Origin: Sporolactobacillus pectinivorans
GTDB taxonomy: Bacteria; Bacillota; Bacilli; Bacillales; Sporolactobacillaceae
DNA length: 64,000 nucleotides
Reading direction: 5' to 3'
Assembly (NCBI RefSeq): GCF_002802965.1
Contig: NZ_NXGA01000001.1
Location: forward strand, 1,722,922-1,786,921
A program made the position numbers and the translations under genes. The notes beneath the pieces are model-generated. The model had not been told where the DNA came from and did not search any database. It worked only from the letters and a program-made list of their open reading frames with translations. The stretch's first letter is position 1, and each line of letters opens with the position of its first letter. This document shows positions 8,763 through 17,770 of the stretch, one piece after another.

Positions 8763-8858
8763 TCTTTTTCTGAGCTGTTTTCGTTGCTGATCACAGGCCA
8801 AAATCCTCAATCGACGGCAGCTGTAACCAAAGCAGTGATCGAAAAACTGGGCTTTTAG
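8763..8858 (+). pseudogene. C-terminal remnant of a DJ-1/PfpI (ThiJ)-type protein
   Basis: A short open stretch ends in LITGQNPQSTAAVTKAVIE and then KLGF and a stop. The TGQNP-S-x-A-V-K-A pattern is the usual C terminus of Hsp31/ThiJ-type glutamine-amidotransferase-like proteins. No upstream part of such a gene is present, since the queuosine promoter occupies that place. Read as a gene relic. Confidence 0.5.
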
Positions 8859-9189
8859 GATATCAGCTTTTCTTATTTTCTAGGAAATTTTAAAAAATAG
8901 ACCTGTGGATTACAATCCGTTGATGTGTAGGGCTCTTAAAGGGCTTAAGGTATGGCTAAATGATCCAACAGATTTTCAAGAACATTTCGATGGCTTGAAA
9001 ACTCCACTCGGATTGGGGGTACGACTTTACAGTGGAAGATCCCGCAAAAGGCGAACCGGAGATTTCTGAGTTCCGATAAAACTGTCTGAGTTCCGATATA
9101 TTTTATGGAAGAAATTGAGCCTCTGATAAAGAAGCTATGTCAGCAGGTTGTTGCCAGAACGCCTCAAACTCAAAACTGTATGTGATTTC
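8859..9189. other. Non-coding, decayed DNA between two gene relics
   Basis: No intact gene was found. One short open stretch near 9015-9075 reads DWGYDFTVEDPAKGEPEISE, which looks like coding sequence but was not assigned. The stretch contains a short direct repeat, CTGAGTTCCGATA, at about 9066-9078 and 9087-9099. Confidence 0.5.
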
Positions 9190-9405
9190 TTTTTGCGGTG
9201 ACGAATTTTATTGTGGGTACATTTTTATGCGGTGCGGTACCTGATTTTTTTCTATTAATTATTGGCCGCTTGCTGCAGGCGATCTCTACAGGCCACCGCT
9301 AATGTTCTATATTATTTTAACGAAGATTCCTTCATGCAAACTGGGTTTGTATACGGGGCTGGCCAGCATGATTATTGCACTGGCTCCGGCGCTTGGCCCT
9401 ACCGG
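9190..9405 (+). pseudogene. Fragment of a DHA2-type MFS multidrug transporter
   Basis: Translation in shifting frames gives FLCGAVPDFFLLIIGRLLQA, then MFYIILTKIPSCKLGLYTGL, then ASMIIALAPALGPT. This follows the family pattern of the LmrB/EmrB/QacA drug:H+ antiporters, from helix 3 to the conserved APALGPT motif of helix 5. Frame changes and missing flanks show it is dead. It belongs to the same decayed stretch as the ThiJ relic. Confidence 0.65.
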
Positions 9406-9407
9406 TA

Positions 9408-9457
9408 AAAAAACTCGAAAAAGCGGGTTCATGTGGCTGACCTGCTTCTTCGAGCAT
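9408..9457 (-). terminator. Rho-independent terminator of def
   Basis: On the minus strand CTCGAAGAAGCAGG pairs with the CCCGCTTTTTCGAG side with small mismatches, followed by TTTTTTT. It sits about 75 bases past the def stop. Confidence 0.8.
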
Positions 9458-9530
9458 AGACTGTTTTAAAGAGTTCTGTTCTTTGATAGGAGATTATCCT
9501 GAACAGCAGATTTACCTGGACACATGCGGT

Positions 9531-10088
9531 TCACAGTTCCTCATGCTGCACGACATGATCAGGGATTGTGAACGGATCATCTTTGTTGATATGGTCAAAG
9601 AACAGAATTCCATTCAGATGGTCTATTTCATGCTGAACTGCAATTCCCGGATAGCCCTTCAGTCTGAGCGTGACCGGTTTCCCGTCAATGTCAAAGGCCT
9701 TCACCTTGACACGGGCATGACGTGGGACGTAACCTGGCACTTCGCGGTCGACGGACAGACAGCCTTCACCGCCTTCAAGAAAAGTATTCTCTACTGATTC
9801 ACTGATAATTTTCGGATTAAACAGCATGTACTCATAATGTTTCCCATTGTCATCATCTAAGAAAATGGCAATCATCCGTTTACTGATTGCCAGCTGAGGC
9901 GCCGCAAGGCCAATTCCGGCACGGAGATGATATTTTTCTGCAATTTTTTCATCCTGGCTGTTTTTAAGAAACTCCAGCATGTTTTTTAATGTGTCTTTCT
10001 CTTCATCGGTTGCTGGCAGGGAAACTTCCTTTGCAACCTGTCTGAGTATCGGATTTCCCTCACGTATAATGTCGTCCATTGTAATCAA
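9531..10088 (-). CDS. def: Peptide deformylase
   Basis: Removes the formyl group from the N-terminal methionine of new proteins, using a metal ion. All three motifs are intact: GIGLAAPQ (58-65), EGCLS with metal ligand C110, and QHEIDH with H153 and H157 as ligands and E154 as catalyst. At 185 residues it matches the longer, YkrB-type deformylase of Bacillus, including the insertion before motif 2. I chose TTG at 10088, ten bases after AAAGGAG, because the protein then starts [12 protein letters not shown] like YkrB; an upstream GTG at 10100 overlaps the ribosome site. It is monocistronic. Confidence 0.95.
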   Translation of the reverse strand: MITMDDIIREGNPILRQVAKEVSLPATDEEKDTLKNMLEFLKNSQDEKIAEKYHLRAGIGLAAPQLAISKRMIAIFLDDDNGKHYEYMLFNPKIISESVENTFLEGGEGCLSVDREVPGYVPRHARVKVKAFDIDGKPVTLRLKGYPGIAVQHEIDHLNGILFFDHINKDDPFTIPDHVVQHEEL

Positions 10089-10248
10089 AGTAAATGACAC
10101 TCCTTTAACATAAAGCCAAAACTTTTTTATATTATATATTATATAGTATAGTGTATCATTAAAAGAGCTTACTTGTTTATGATTATGCCCGAAACGAATT
10201 AAATTCCCGCTGTTCGCTTAAAAAATTTTTCTGGAATCCTTTCTTTGT

Positions 10249-10277
10249 TTGACACTTCGGGGAAAACGTGGCAGAAT
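10249..10277 (+). promoter_or_regulatory. Probable promoter of the tyrS T-box leader
   Basis: TTGACA at 10249-10254 with CAGAAT at 10272-10277, spacing 17. The T-box leader begins just downstream. Confidence 0.6.
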
Positions 10278-10294
10278 AACTATTACCAGAATAG

Positions 10295-10532
10295 CAGTAA
10301 TCGACGATGACGGGATTTCAGTAGCAGCTGCGTCAGCATTTCAGAGAACCGGCGGGTGGTGTGAGCCGGCAGCAGGCAGTTTTTGCGAATTACTTCTCTG
10401 AGTTTCTTCCGTGAACGATCAGTAGCGGAAGGCGGCAACAGATTTGCCGTTAATTCAATCAAGTGGCTGCCGACGAGCAGTCAGAAGGATGGTACCGTGC
10501 ATAAAGCGCTCCTTGTCGGAGGGCTTTTTTGT
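10295..10532 (+). ncRNA. T-box riboswitch, tyrosine specific
   Basis: The leader senses uncharged tRNA-Tyr and controls tyrS by antitermination. Readable parts are: the stem I base GACGATGACGGGAT, the distal stem I block AGAGAACCGGCGGGTGGTG, the specifier loop GAAT-TAC at 10387-10393 with Tyr codon TAC at 10391-10393, the AGTAG element near 10421, and the T-box AAGGATGGTACCGTGC at 10485-10500. The terminator AGCGCTCC...GGAGGGCT with a T run follows at 10504-10532. Specifier and downstream gene agree. Confidence 0.93.
10504..10532 (+). terminator. Regulated terminator of the tyrS T-box
   Basis: AGCGCTCC pairs with GGAGGGCT around a TTGTC loop, then TTTTTTG. Pairing of the T-box sequence at 10485-10500 would compete with it. 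Confidence 0.85.
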
Positions 10533-10574
10533 TTTGCCTGATTCTGGAAACCAAATGAAGAAAGGTGAGAAAAT

Positions 10575-11825
10575 ATGGATATTCTTGATGATTTGAAATA
10601 TCGGGGCCTGATTAACCAGGTAACGGATGAAGAGGGCCTGAGGGAAGCACTGAAAAAACCTATAACTTTTTACTGCGGATTTGATCCGACGGCCAATAGC
10701 CTTCACGCCGGGAATTTGCTGATTATTGTGATCATGATGCGTTTGCAGAAGGCGGGCCATCATCCGATTGCACTTGTCGGCGGAGGCACAGGCATGATCG
10801 GTGACCCGAGCGGAAGATCCACGGAACGTCAGCTGAATACGAAAGAAGTGGTAGACGGTTTTGCTGAGAGCCTGAAAAATCAATTGGCGCGTTTCCTTGA
10901 CTTTGATCATGGGAAGGCGACGTATCTCAATAACAGCCAGTGGCTTGGCACACTTTCGGCCATTTCTTTTCTTCGGGATGTTGGAAAACATTTCCCGCTG
11001 AATTATATGCTTTCAAAAGATTCGGTACAGTCCCGAATGGAAGCAGGTATTTCTTTTACCGAATTTTCCTACATGCTCCTGCAGTCATTCGATTATCTGA
11101 ATTTGTACGAGAATGAAGGATGCAGGCTGGAGATCGGGGGAAGCGACCAATGGGGGAATATCACAGCCGGATTGGAACTGATCCGAAGAAAAGGGCACGA
11201 AGAACCGGCATTTGGTCTGACATTTCCGCTGATTACAAAGAGCGATGGCACGAAGTTTGGCAAGTCGATGGGTGGAGCGATTTGGCTTGATCCTGAAAAA
11301 ACAACACCGTATGAATGGTATCAGTTCTGGTTTAACGCTTCCGATGATGATGTCGTTAATTATCTAAAGTACTTTACATTCCTGTCAAAGGATGAAATTG
11401 AAGCACTTGCGGATGAAGTAAGGGAGCACCCTGAGGAGCGGAAAGCACAAAAAACACTTGCCCGGGAAATGACGAAGCTGGTTCATGGTGAAAAAGCGCT
11501 GGTCGAAGCCGAAGACATTACCGACGCGCTTTTCAGCGGAGATGTTTCCCAATTGACTGCTGCTGAAATACGTCAGGGATTCAGAGCTTTTCCGACGTTT
11601 GAAGCCGCATCAGGAGAACCGGTTAAACTGGTTGATCTGATTGTGGCAGCAGGTGTAAGTTCCTCTAAGAGGCAAGCGAGAGAAGATATCGGAAATGGTG
11701 CGATCTACGTGAACGGCGTCCGCAGGTCACTGCTTGACGATGTGCTAACCGAGCAGGACCGGATCGAAGGCCTGTACATGATCATCCGGCGCGGGAAGAA
11801 AAAATATACGCTCGTTAAATACTGA
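10575..11825 (+). CDS. tyrS: Tyrosyl-tRNA synthetase
   Basis: Charges tRNA-Tyr in the cytoplasm. It is a class I synthetase of 416 residues. The HIGH-like motif is H44-A-G-N47, the KMSKS-like motif is KFGKS near residue 226-230, and an RNA-binding S4 domain takes up about the last 65 residues. The ATG at 10575 follows AAAGGTGAG. Expression is controlled by the upstream T-box with a TAC specifier, a common arrangement for tyrS in Firmicutes. No neighbour appears to share its transcript. Confidence 0.97.
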   Translation: MDILDDLKYRGLINQVTDEEGLREALKKPITFYCGFDPTANSLHAGNLLIIVIMMRLQKAGHHPIALVGGGTGMIGDPSGRSTERQLNTKEVVDGFAESLKNQLARFLDFDHGKATYLNNSQWLGTLSAISFLRDVGKHFPLNYMLSKDSVQSRMEAGISFTEFSYMLLQSFDYLNLYENEGCRLEIGGSDQWGNITAGLELIRRKGHEEPAFGLTFPLITKSDGTKFGKSMGGAIWLDPEKTTPYEWYQFWFNASDDDVVNYLKYFTFLSKDEIEALADEVREHPEERKAQKTLAREMTKLVHGEKALVEAEDITDALFSGDVSQLTAAEIRQGFRAFPTFEAASGEPVKLVDLIVAAGVSSSKRQAREDIGNGAIYVNGVRRSLLDDVLTEQDRIEGLYMIIRRGKKKYTLVKY

Positions 11826-12017
11826 TCCCTTTTATCATTTTCGCGGCGATTTGTGAAATAGCGATCGATTGTTAGACGGGCAATCCGTATATTGCTATAC
11901 TGTTCATGACAGGATTGCACAGTTGATTGAAACTTTTAAAAAGCTGTGCCTGACCCAATTTCATCTTTATTACAAGATAAATCGACACAACGATGCAAAT
12001 CCAAGGAGGAATGGAAG

Positions 12018-12251
12018 ATGGGTACTGAGAAGTGCGAAAAAACATGCAACTGCGCCGGTGCTAAAGAACTCTTTATCGGCGGTGTCATTGGCGGATTGAT
12101 TGGAGCTGCTACTGCGCTGCTGCTGGCTCCAAAATCCGGCGAAGAGACACGGCAGGATTTGCATATCAAGGAACTGCTTAATAGCGGGGTTGACAAAGTA
12201 AAGCAGACGGCTTCAAGCCTGATTAAAAAAGATGACGAACCGTACAGCTGA
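12018..12251 (+). CDS. YtxH-domain small membrane protein
   Basis: A 77-residue protein with a Cys-containing N terminus, one hydrophobic Gly/Ala-rich segment (about 18-37, FIGGVIGGLIGAATALLLAP), and the PKSGEETR motif typical of YtxH proteins. YtxH proteins are general-stress or sporulation-associated small membrane proteins of unknown activity. The ATG at 12018 is chosen because AAGGAGG ends near 12010. The gene is monocistronic and has its own terminator. Confidence 0.85.
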   Translation: MGTEKCEKTCNCAGAKELFIGGVIGGLIGAATALLLAPKSGEETRQDLHIKELLNSGVDKVKQTASSLIKKDDEPYS

Positions 12252-12279
12252 ACACTGCTGAGACGTGAACAAATGCATG

Positions 12280-12322
12280 GCTCTTTCGGAGAAGCGATTT
12301 CTCTTCCGGAAGAGCTTTTTTG
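12280..12322 (+). terminator. Rho-independent terminator after the YtxH gene
   Basis: GGCTCTTTCGGAGAA pairs with TTCTCTTCCGGAAGAGC with small bulges, followed by TTTTTTG. Confidence 0.85.
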
Positions 12323-12323
12323 T

Positions 12324-13016
12324 TCATACAGAAAAAGTGGCTTTTGAGGGGAGTTCCAGACAATTTAGTTGTCCGCCAAATACACTGCCTCCGTCTATGC
12401 CTATGATCTTGTTTTTTCCAAAGAAGATATCGCAGGATTGCTGAAGATTCATCGTCGGGGTATGGCCGAAAATGACAATTTTATCGCCGTGGTATCCTGA
12501 GAAAAAGGGTTCCCTGATCCATAAAAAAGTTTCTTCATCCGTGTCCTCGATCTTTTTATCAGGATCGATGCCGGCATGGACAAATATGTAATGTTCCGTC
12601 TGTGCATAAACATTAAGCTGCTCAATCCAGGATAGATCGTCTAGCAGTTCATCAGGAAGTTTCAGACTGTCGCTCTCAATATTCTGGTACACGAATTTAA
12701 AATCAAGGCCATAGCTTGACAAAGTTTGCGCACCTCCATTTGCAGCCCAATGAGCCAGAGATTCAGTCTTTCGCCCAATGAGCGCTTTCTCCATCATATC
12801 CTCGTGATTTCCTTTAAGTACGATCGCGCCTTTTTTTTCCAGTTCACGCGCTTTCGCGACCATTGCTTTCGGATTTTGTCCCCGATCCACGTAATCTCCT
12901 AACAAAAAAAGAAGATCTTCGGACGCATCAAACTCTGCCTTTTCCAGCAAGGCGTTAAAAGCATCGATCTGGCCATGCATATCACTGATCACGAGCAAAC
13001 GTCTGACTGCCTGCAA
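12324..13016 (-). CDS. Metallophosphoesterase (serine/threonine-phosphatase-like)
   Basis: A 230-residue calcineurin-like phosphoesterase. It shows the metal-binding set SDMHG, GDYVDRG, GNHE, and late H residues in VHAGID and FGHTP. This is the PPP family layout, also shared with ApaH and PrpE, so the substrate could be a phosphoprotein or a dinucleoside tetraphosphate. I chose TTG at 13016, with GAGG a few bases upstream; the longer frame starting at 13115 has no homologous-looking N terminus. It lies divergent from fumC. Confidence 0.85.
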   Translation of the reverse strand: MQAVRRLLVISDMHGQIDAFNALLEKAEFDASEDLLFLLGDYVDRGQNPKAMVAKARELEKKGAIVLKGNHEDMMEKALIGRKTESLAHWAANGGAQTLSSYGLDFKFVYQNIESDSLKLPDELLDDLSWIEQLNVYAQTEHYIFVHAGIDPDKKIEDTDEETFLWIREPFFSGYHGDKIVIFGHTPTMNLQQSCDIFFGKNKIIGIDGGSVFGGQLNCLELPSKATFSV

Positions 13017-13099
13017 TAAAATTCCCTCACTTTCTCCTACTATCATAGACAAAACAATATCTGTTATGCAACTATGATCTGTGGACCGGGAGAAAAACT

Positions 13100-13128
13100 T
13101 TAAATTTAGCATCATTTATCGCTATAAT
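13100..13128 (+). promoter_or_regulatory. Probable sigma-A promoter of fumC
   Basis: TATAAT at 13123-13128 with a weak -35, TTAAAT at 13100-13105, spacing 17. Confidence 0.5.
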
Positions 13129-13195
13129 AATAGTGAAAACGAATTCAGATGGCGCGTCTGTAGGGAAATAAAAAGTTTCGGAAAGGATGAGCATG

Positions 13196-14584
13196 ATGGA
13201 ATTTCGTATTGAGCACGACACAATGGGCGAAGTGAAAGTGCCCGCAGACAGGCTTTGGGCGGCCCAGACCGAAAGAAGCAGAAATAATTTTCATATTGGC
13301 TGGGAGAAGATGCCGCTGGAAATCATCAGGGCCTTCGCCATTCTGAAAAAAGGTGCGGCACGCGCTAATATGGAACTTGGGAAACTGGATGCTTCAAAAG
13401 CTTCGGCCATTTCTGAAGCGGCAGACGAAATCATTTCCGGCGGGTGGAACGCCGAGTTTCCCCTGATGGTGTGGCAGACCGGGAGTGGCACACAATCGAA
13501 TATGAATGTAAATGAAGTTATAGCCAGCCGTTCCAATCAATTGCTAAAGGATTTGGGATCGGAGCTGCACGTGCACCCCAACGATGATGTAAATAAGTCA
13601 CAGAGTTCAAATGATACGTATCCGACGGCACTGCATATTGCGGCATTGCTGGCGGTTGAGGATCAGGTTCTGCCGTCACTCGATTTGCTGAAAGCGACAT
13701 TGAAGCAAAAATCGAGGCAGTTTAATGACATTGTCAAAATCGGAAGGACCCATCTGCAGGATGCAACCCCGCTGACACTTGGCCAGGAAATCAGCGGATG
13801 GGCATGCATGCTGGAACGTTCGGAAGAAATGATTCAAAGTTGCTTGCAATATTTAAGAGATCTGGCCATTGGAGGAACTGCCGTCGGGACCGGATTAAAT
13901 GCTCATCCAGAGTTTGGAAAGCTGGCTGCGGAAAAAATCAGTGAAATAACCGGCAAGAAATTTCGGACGGCTCCGAATAAATTTCAGGCGCTGACCAGCC
14001 ACGACCAGATTGTGGCCGTGCACGGCGCGTTGAAAGCTCTGGCAGCTGATCTCATGAAGATTGCCAACGATGTTCGATGGCTGGCGAGCGGTCCGCGATG
14101 CGGCATCGGAGAACTGACCATTCCGGCAAATGAGCCCGGGAGCTCAATCATGCCCGGTAAAGTGAACCCGACCCAGTGTGAGGCAGTGACGATGGTAGCC
14201 GTACAAGTTATGGGGAATGACGCAGCAATCGGTTTTGCGTCAAGTCAGGGCAATTTTGAACTCAATGTTTTCAAACCGGTTATTGGCTATAATTTTCTTC
14301 AGTCCGCCCGGCTGCTGGCGGATGTGATGCGTTCGTTCAATGATCATTGCGCCGTTGGCATTAATCCTGAAAGAAAGAAGATTGCTGAAAATCTTCAGCG
14401 TTCGCTGATGCTTGTTACCGCTTTGAATCCTTATATCGGCTATGAGAAAGCAGCGAAAATATCAAAGACAGCTTATCAGGAAGGGCTGAGTCTCAAAGAG
14501 GCCGCTGTGAAACTGAAAATACTGACGCCGGAACAGTTTGATCAATATATTAAGCCTGAAGAAATGACTCAGCCTAAAGCCTGA
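13196..14584 (+). CDS. fumC: Fumarate hydratase, class II
   Basis: Interconverts fumarate and malate in the citric acid cycle; an iron-independent cytoplasmic homotetramer. The 462 residues carry the superfamily signature [11 protein letters not shown] near residue 315 and the active-site region [10 protein letters not shown] near 100. ATG codons stand at 13187, 13193 and 13196; the last gives the family N terminus [13 protein letters not shown] and ideal spacing from GGAAAGGA. It is monocistronic. With pyruvate carboxylase in the same window it can serve anaplerosis. Confidence 0.97.
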   Translation: MEFRIEHDTMGEVKVPADRLWAAQTERSRNNFHIGWEKMPLEIIRAFAILKKGAARANMELGKLDASKASAISEAADEIISGGWNAEFPLMVWQTGSGTQSNMNVNEVIASRSNQLLKDLGSELHVHPNDDVNKSQSSNDTYPTALHIAALLAVEDQVLPSLDLLKATLKQKSRQFNDIVKIGRTHLQDATPLTLGQEISGWACMLERSEEMIQSCLQYLRDLAIGGTAVGTGLNAHPEFGKLAAEKISEITGKKFRTAPNKFQALTSHDQIVAVHGALKALAADLMKIANDVRWLASGPRCGIGELTIPANEPGSSIMPGKVNPTQCEAVTMVAVQVMGNDAAIGFASSQGNFELNVFKPVIGYNFLQSARLLADVMRSFNDHCAVGINPERKKIAENLQRSLMLVTALNPYIGYEKAAKISKTAYQEGLSLKEAAVKLKILTPEQFDQYIKPEEMTQPKA

Positions 14585-14760
14585 AAGGTTCCACAATAAA
14601 ACAGTCTTCGCAAAAGAAAATCGGTCTTCCTGCAAAAAAATCAGTCTTCAGAGAAAAAAACCGGTCTTCGCGGTTCAGAGGATCTTATAGGCTAAATGAA
14701 CGCCTTCGTTAATGCGCAGTCTCTCTTTATTGTGCATTACCTCAATTTAGAAACCGGAAT
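14585..14760. repeat. Degenerate ~20-base tandem repeat behind fumC
   Basis: Four spaced copies of YRGTCTTC followed by A-rich tracts occur between about 14602 and 14675 with a period near 20-21 bases. No coding frame explains them. Confidence 0.6.
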
Positions 14761-14800
14761 TGAGGACTTTCTCTAAACCTAAAAAGGACTGGGTATTTTT

Positions 14801-14846
14801 GAGGCACTGAAAAAGCTTAAAGTTTTTCAGTGCCTCCTATTTTTTG
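14801..14846 (+). terminator. Strong hairpin terminator
   Basis: GAGGCACTGAAAAA pairs perfectly with TTTTTCAGTGCCTC; a T-rich tract (CTATTTTTTG) follows. It may close the fumC transcript about 220 bases past the stop. Confidence 0.75.
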
Positions 14847-14928
14847 CCTTTTTTTCTGTAAAGCTTCACTCTTATTGAATTTGAAAGTTGTTTTTTCTAT
14901 TTAAACAAGACGATAACATTTGGCTGAT

Positions 14929-15432
14929 TTACCTTGCATGCTGTCTCTTTAATCTTTGTTCGTTCCTGCCTATTTGGGCTACAAGAGAAGGATATCTGAA
15001 AAACAGCATGGAGTAGCGGCCAAGAAGAAAACCCGCGATAAAAATAAAATAGATAATAAAGCTTGATGACTCATTCAATGATGAGCTGAGTGAAAACAGA
15101 TGGGTAAATACAGCATTCAGTGCATAGCGAACAGGTATAGATAAAAACCAGATGAGAACGGCCATTATTGACCCCGAAAGATACCAGGCACCATCGTGAT
15201 TGACCAGCGGTGTGTAACGCCCCTGGACCATTCCCAAGACAAAAGACAGGCATAATGACGCTAAAATCATACACCAGTCGGCCGGTGAAACTGAAGCCAT
15301 AAAGGAAAGCGCGCACCCAGCGTAGAGAAGCAAAACCAGAGGCTGCCGGTACAAACTCCCTGTCAGCGGCTTTTCCCTGAGCTGGTTAACAAACACGGTT
15401 GCAATGAGTATCGCACCTGAAAGCACTAACAT
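14929..15432 (-). CDS. Unrecognised integral membrane protein, possibly CcdC/DUF1453-like
   Basis: A 167-residue protein with about four to five hydrophobic segments, a basic C terminus (RNEQRLKRQHAR), and conserved-looking short motifs such as GAWYLSGS and FLLGRYSM. The general layout recalls the CcdC/DUF1453 family of Bacillus membrane proteins, but I cannot confirm that. AGGAAG lies eight bases before its ATG, and the frame is clean. It is monocistronic, divergent from the NlpC/P60 gene. Confidence 0.7.
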   Translation of the reverse strand: MLVLSGAILIATVFVNQLREKPLTGSLYRQPLVLLLYAGCALSFMASVSPADWCMILASLCLSFVLGMVQGRYTPLVNHDGAWYLSGSIMAVLIWFLSIPVRYALNAVFTHLFSLSSSLNESSSFIIYFIFIAGFLLGRYSMLFFRYPSLVAQIGRNEQRLKRQHAR

Positions 15433-15588
15433 CTAATCACTTCCTGTCGCCTTTTCATTAATCTATGAATGGTTTGTTTTGTCCTATAACTTCAGGAAAA
15501 TATCAAAATTGAAGGAATTCTTGAAAATATCACAAATTACACTAATGTTACAAATGCAAGTCCTTTAAAAAACAGCTTTGCCGTCTAA

Positions 15589-15605
15589 TGTTACATTTAT
15601 GTATC
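15589..15605 (+). promoter_or_regulatory. WalR-like box upstream of the NlpC/P60 gene
   Basis: TGTTAC-ATTTA-TGTATC fits the WalR consensus TGTWAH-N5-TGTWAH with one mismatch. It lies about 20 bases before the expected -35 of a promoter whose -10 is TATAAT at 15649-15654 and whose -35 is poor. That arrangement is consistent with activation. WalR controls cwlO-type hydrolases in B. subtilis. Confidence 0.5.
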
Positions 15606-15765
15606 ATTGAGAAACAAAAGCTTAATATCTGTCAAATTTAGCTGATGCTATAATGAAAAAGTCGATTGAAAGTAGAAAGTATCGATAACCATTGATAAAT
15701 GTAGAAACTGTGGATCAAAAAACAGAAATAGATAACGAATGTCTTGGGGAGGACAGACGCTGATC

Positions 15766-17040
15766 ATGAAAATGACAAAAAAGAAAGTTGCTGTAACACT
15801 TGCACTGACAGCCAGCCTGACATACACATCCGTATTACCAGCAGTTACATACGCTAGTCCGTCTCTTCAACAGATTAATAAAGACAGAAGTGCCCAGCAA
15901 TCTTTAAGTGCTGATTTAAGTGCACAGCAGCAGGCGTTGCAGAGTGATCTTAAAACAATGATAAGCAAGCAGCTAAAGCTTACCGGGGAAATCAGTCAGA
16001 GCCAAGTTGACATTAATCAGAATAATGATGCTATTACGGCGCTGAATTCAGAAATTGGCACGATTCAGAAACGGATTGACAACCGGAAAAAGCTTCTTGA
16101 TGAACGGCTTGTTTCAATCTATAAGAGTGGCGGATCAATAAACTATATTGATGTTCTTCTCGGATCAAAAAATTTCGGCGATTTCCTTGACCGTACTAAA
16201 GCGCTCTTTACCATCACTTCACAGGATCAGAAGCTTATTACTGATCAGCAGAACGACCAGTCCGCTGTGAATGATAAAAAGCAAATTGTTGAAAAAAAAC
16301 AGGCGACTAATGTCGCCAAACTGGAAAATTTGAAATCAGCACTTAATGAAGTGGAGGCACTTCAGGCGCAAAGAAAGATAGCCATCGATGCGCTTTCAGT
16401 AAAACAGAAGAGTGTTCAGCAACAGCTTACGGCGCTTGCGGGTGCAGCTGCAGATATTGCAAAGGCAGCACAAAATGTGACCCCAACGTCGTATTCTCCG
16501 TCCACCGTATTCGCCTCCAGACAGTCGGGAGCCAGCAGCTCCAATAGTTCTAGCTCCAGCAATTCCGGCAGTTCCAATAGTTCTAGTTCCAGTAATTCTG
16601 GTAGCTCCCAATCAGCTGCACCGTCTGCTTCTTCTTTTAATATTTCTGCTTCGGCTGCTACAGGTGGTATTTCCGGAATTGTTAATTATGGGAATCAGTT
16701 TATCGGCAGATCAAGCTATGTCTGGGGCGCTTCAGATCCGTCCACCGGACAGTTTGACTGCTCGGGTTTTGTTCGTGCTGCCTTTGCGGCGAATGGGATC
16801 AGTCTCCATGGAAATACAGACAGTCTTGTTAACATGGGTACCCCTGTAAGCTACAGCCAGGCAAAACCTGGCGACCTGATCTTTTTCGACACTTATCAAA
16901 CGAATGGCCATGTGGGAATCTATCTTGGCGGCGGTCGTTTTATCGGCTCTCAGGACAGTACCGGGGTTGCGGTTGTCAGCATGAGTAATCCATATTGGAG
17001 TTCCCATTTCAGTGGCGTTGTCCGCAGAATATTGAACTGA
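15766..17040 (+). CDS. Secreted NlpC/P60 peptidoglycan endopeptidase (CwlO/PcsB-like layout)
   Basis: A secreted cell-wall hydrolase of about 424 residues that likely cuts stem peptides. In order: signal peptide (about 1-31, ending near YASP), a long coiled coil rich in Gln, Ser and Lys (about 35-225), a Ser/Asn/Gly low-complexity linker (about 250-285), and a C-terminal NlpC/P60 domain with catalytic C332 in FDCSGF and H382 in GHVGIY. The coiled coil plus P60 layout matches CwlO/PcsB-type enzymes, which are gated by FtsEX. I use ATG 15766; GGGGAGG lies 13 bases upstream. Possible WalR control fits. Confidence 0.92.
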   Translation: MKMTKKKVAVTLALTASLTYTSVLPAVTYASPSLQQINKDRSAQQSLSADLSAQQQALQSDLKTMISKQLKLTGEISQSQVDINQNNDAITALNSEIGTIQKRIDNRKKLLDERLVSIYKSGGSINYIDVLLGSKNFGDFLDRTKALFTITSQDQKLITDQQNDQSAVNDKKQIVEKKQATNVAKLENLKSALNEVEALQAQRKIAIDALSVKQKSVQQQLTALAGAAADIAKAAQNVTPTSYSPSTVFASRQSGASSSNSSSSSNSGSSNSSSSSNSGSSQSAAPSASSFNISASAATGGISGIVNYGNQFIGRSSYVWGASDPSTGQFDCSGFVRAAFAANGISLHGNTDSLVNMGTPVSYSQAKPGDLIFFDTYQTNGHVGIYLGGGRFIGSQDSTGVAVVSMSNPYWSSHFSGVVRRILN

Positions 17041-17069
17041 TTTAATAGTATTTAATTTATTATAGAAGG

Positions 17070-17104
17070 ATCAAGGCATGGGACTATTCCCGTGTCTTTT
17101 TATT
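17070..17104 (+). terminator. Terminator after the NlpC/P60 gene
   Basis: GGCATGGGA pairs with TCCCGTGTC (two G-T pairs), then TTTTTATTTT. Confidence 0.7.
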
Positions 17105-17364
17105 TTGCAACCCGATGTCCATATATGTGAGCATTTTGGCAGTAGCTATGACACCTGTCACCCAGGTACATATTCTGGTCCACGGAAAGATTGTGTTGAG
17201 TGAAAATGAGAAGAGCTGGCAAGTAGAGAAAGGAACGTTCTTTTTCTCCGAACGCATTTGTTGGCGACCGAGATTAAAATGCCGTTCAAATAAAAAAGAA
17301 GAGCCGTTTTTTAACGGGCTCTCCTGTTATCCCTGACAGAAAGCGGTATACCTCGAATGAGTCT
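17105..17364. other. Intergenic stretch with a minus-strand terminator
   Basis: No supported gene. On the minus strand GAGAGCCCGTT pairs with AACGGCTCTTC near 17298-17326, followed by TTTTTT. It would end transcription from the permease remnant next to it. Confidence 0.6.
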
Positions 17365-17632
17365 TTAAGCCTTTATGGCCTTATAAAGCGAATGCGGATA
17401 ACGATACCTCACTATGAAATAATGGATAACCTGAGCAAGCATGAAAACACCCATAATAATTGCGACATTCGAGGCAATGGAAAAATGGATCAAGTTATGT
17501 AAAGCGATAAAGGCGACAGTGCTGTGGAGAACAGCGACAATCAGAGGGATGAAAAAAAGGAACATTGCTTTTTTGGGACGGATATGACGATGGATCGTCC
17601 TCCTTTGCTTGACGATCGTGTACTAGCTAAAA
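17365..17632 (-). pseudogene. C-terminal remnant of a BceB-type (FtsX-like) ABC permease
   Basis: From about 17632 the frame reads basic residues and then FLFFIPLIVAVLHSTVAFIAL and a last hydrophobic segment before the stop. This is the usual end of BceB/YxdM-type peptide-antibiotic permeases (FFLPLxxAxxHSxFA...). The rest of the roughly 650-residue permease is missing, and a stop closes the frame upstream. An ATG at 17565 could still give a 66-residue protein, but a relic is more likely. It lies beside a two-component system. Confidence 0.65.
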
Positions 17633-17770
17633 TGATATACAGCAGAATAATATCTGTCAAAGTGGTAAGGTATGGGGAATAAACGTCTGCACAGCTTGTC
17701 ATTTACGAAAATATCATTTCCGAGTATGCTAAACGCAGGAGTAAGCTATGGATCGGAAGGGAGTGCGGAC

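Noticed and set aside
9483..9797. 104-codon plus-strand frame
   Set aside because: It is antisense to def, whose catalytic motifs are intact.
17115..17336. 73-codon frame after the NlpC/P60 gene
   Set aside because: No ribosome site, runs through a terminator hairpin and shows no family-like sequence.
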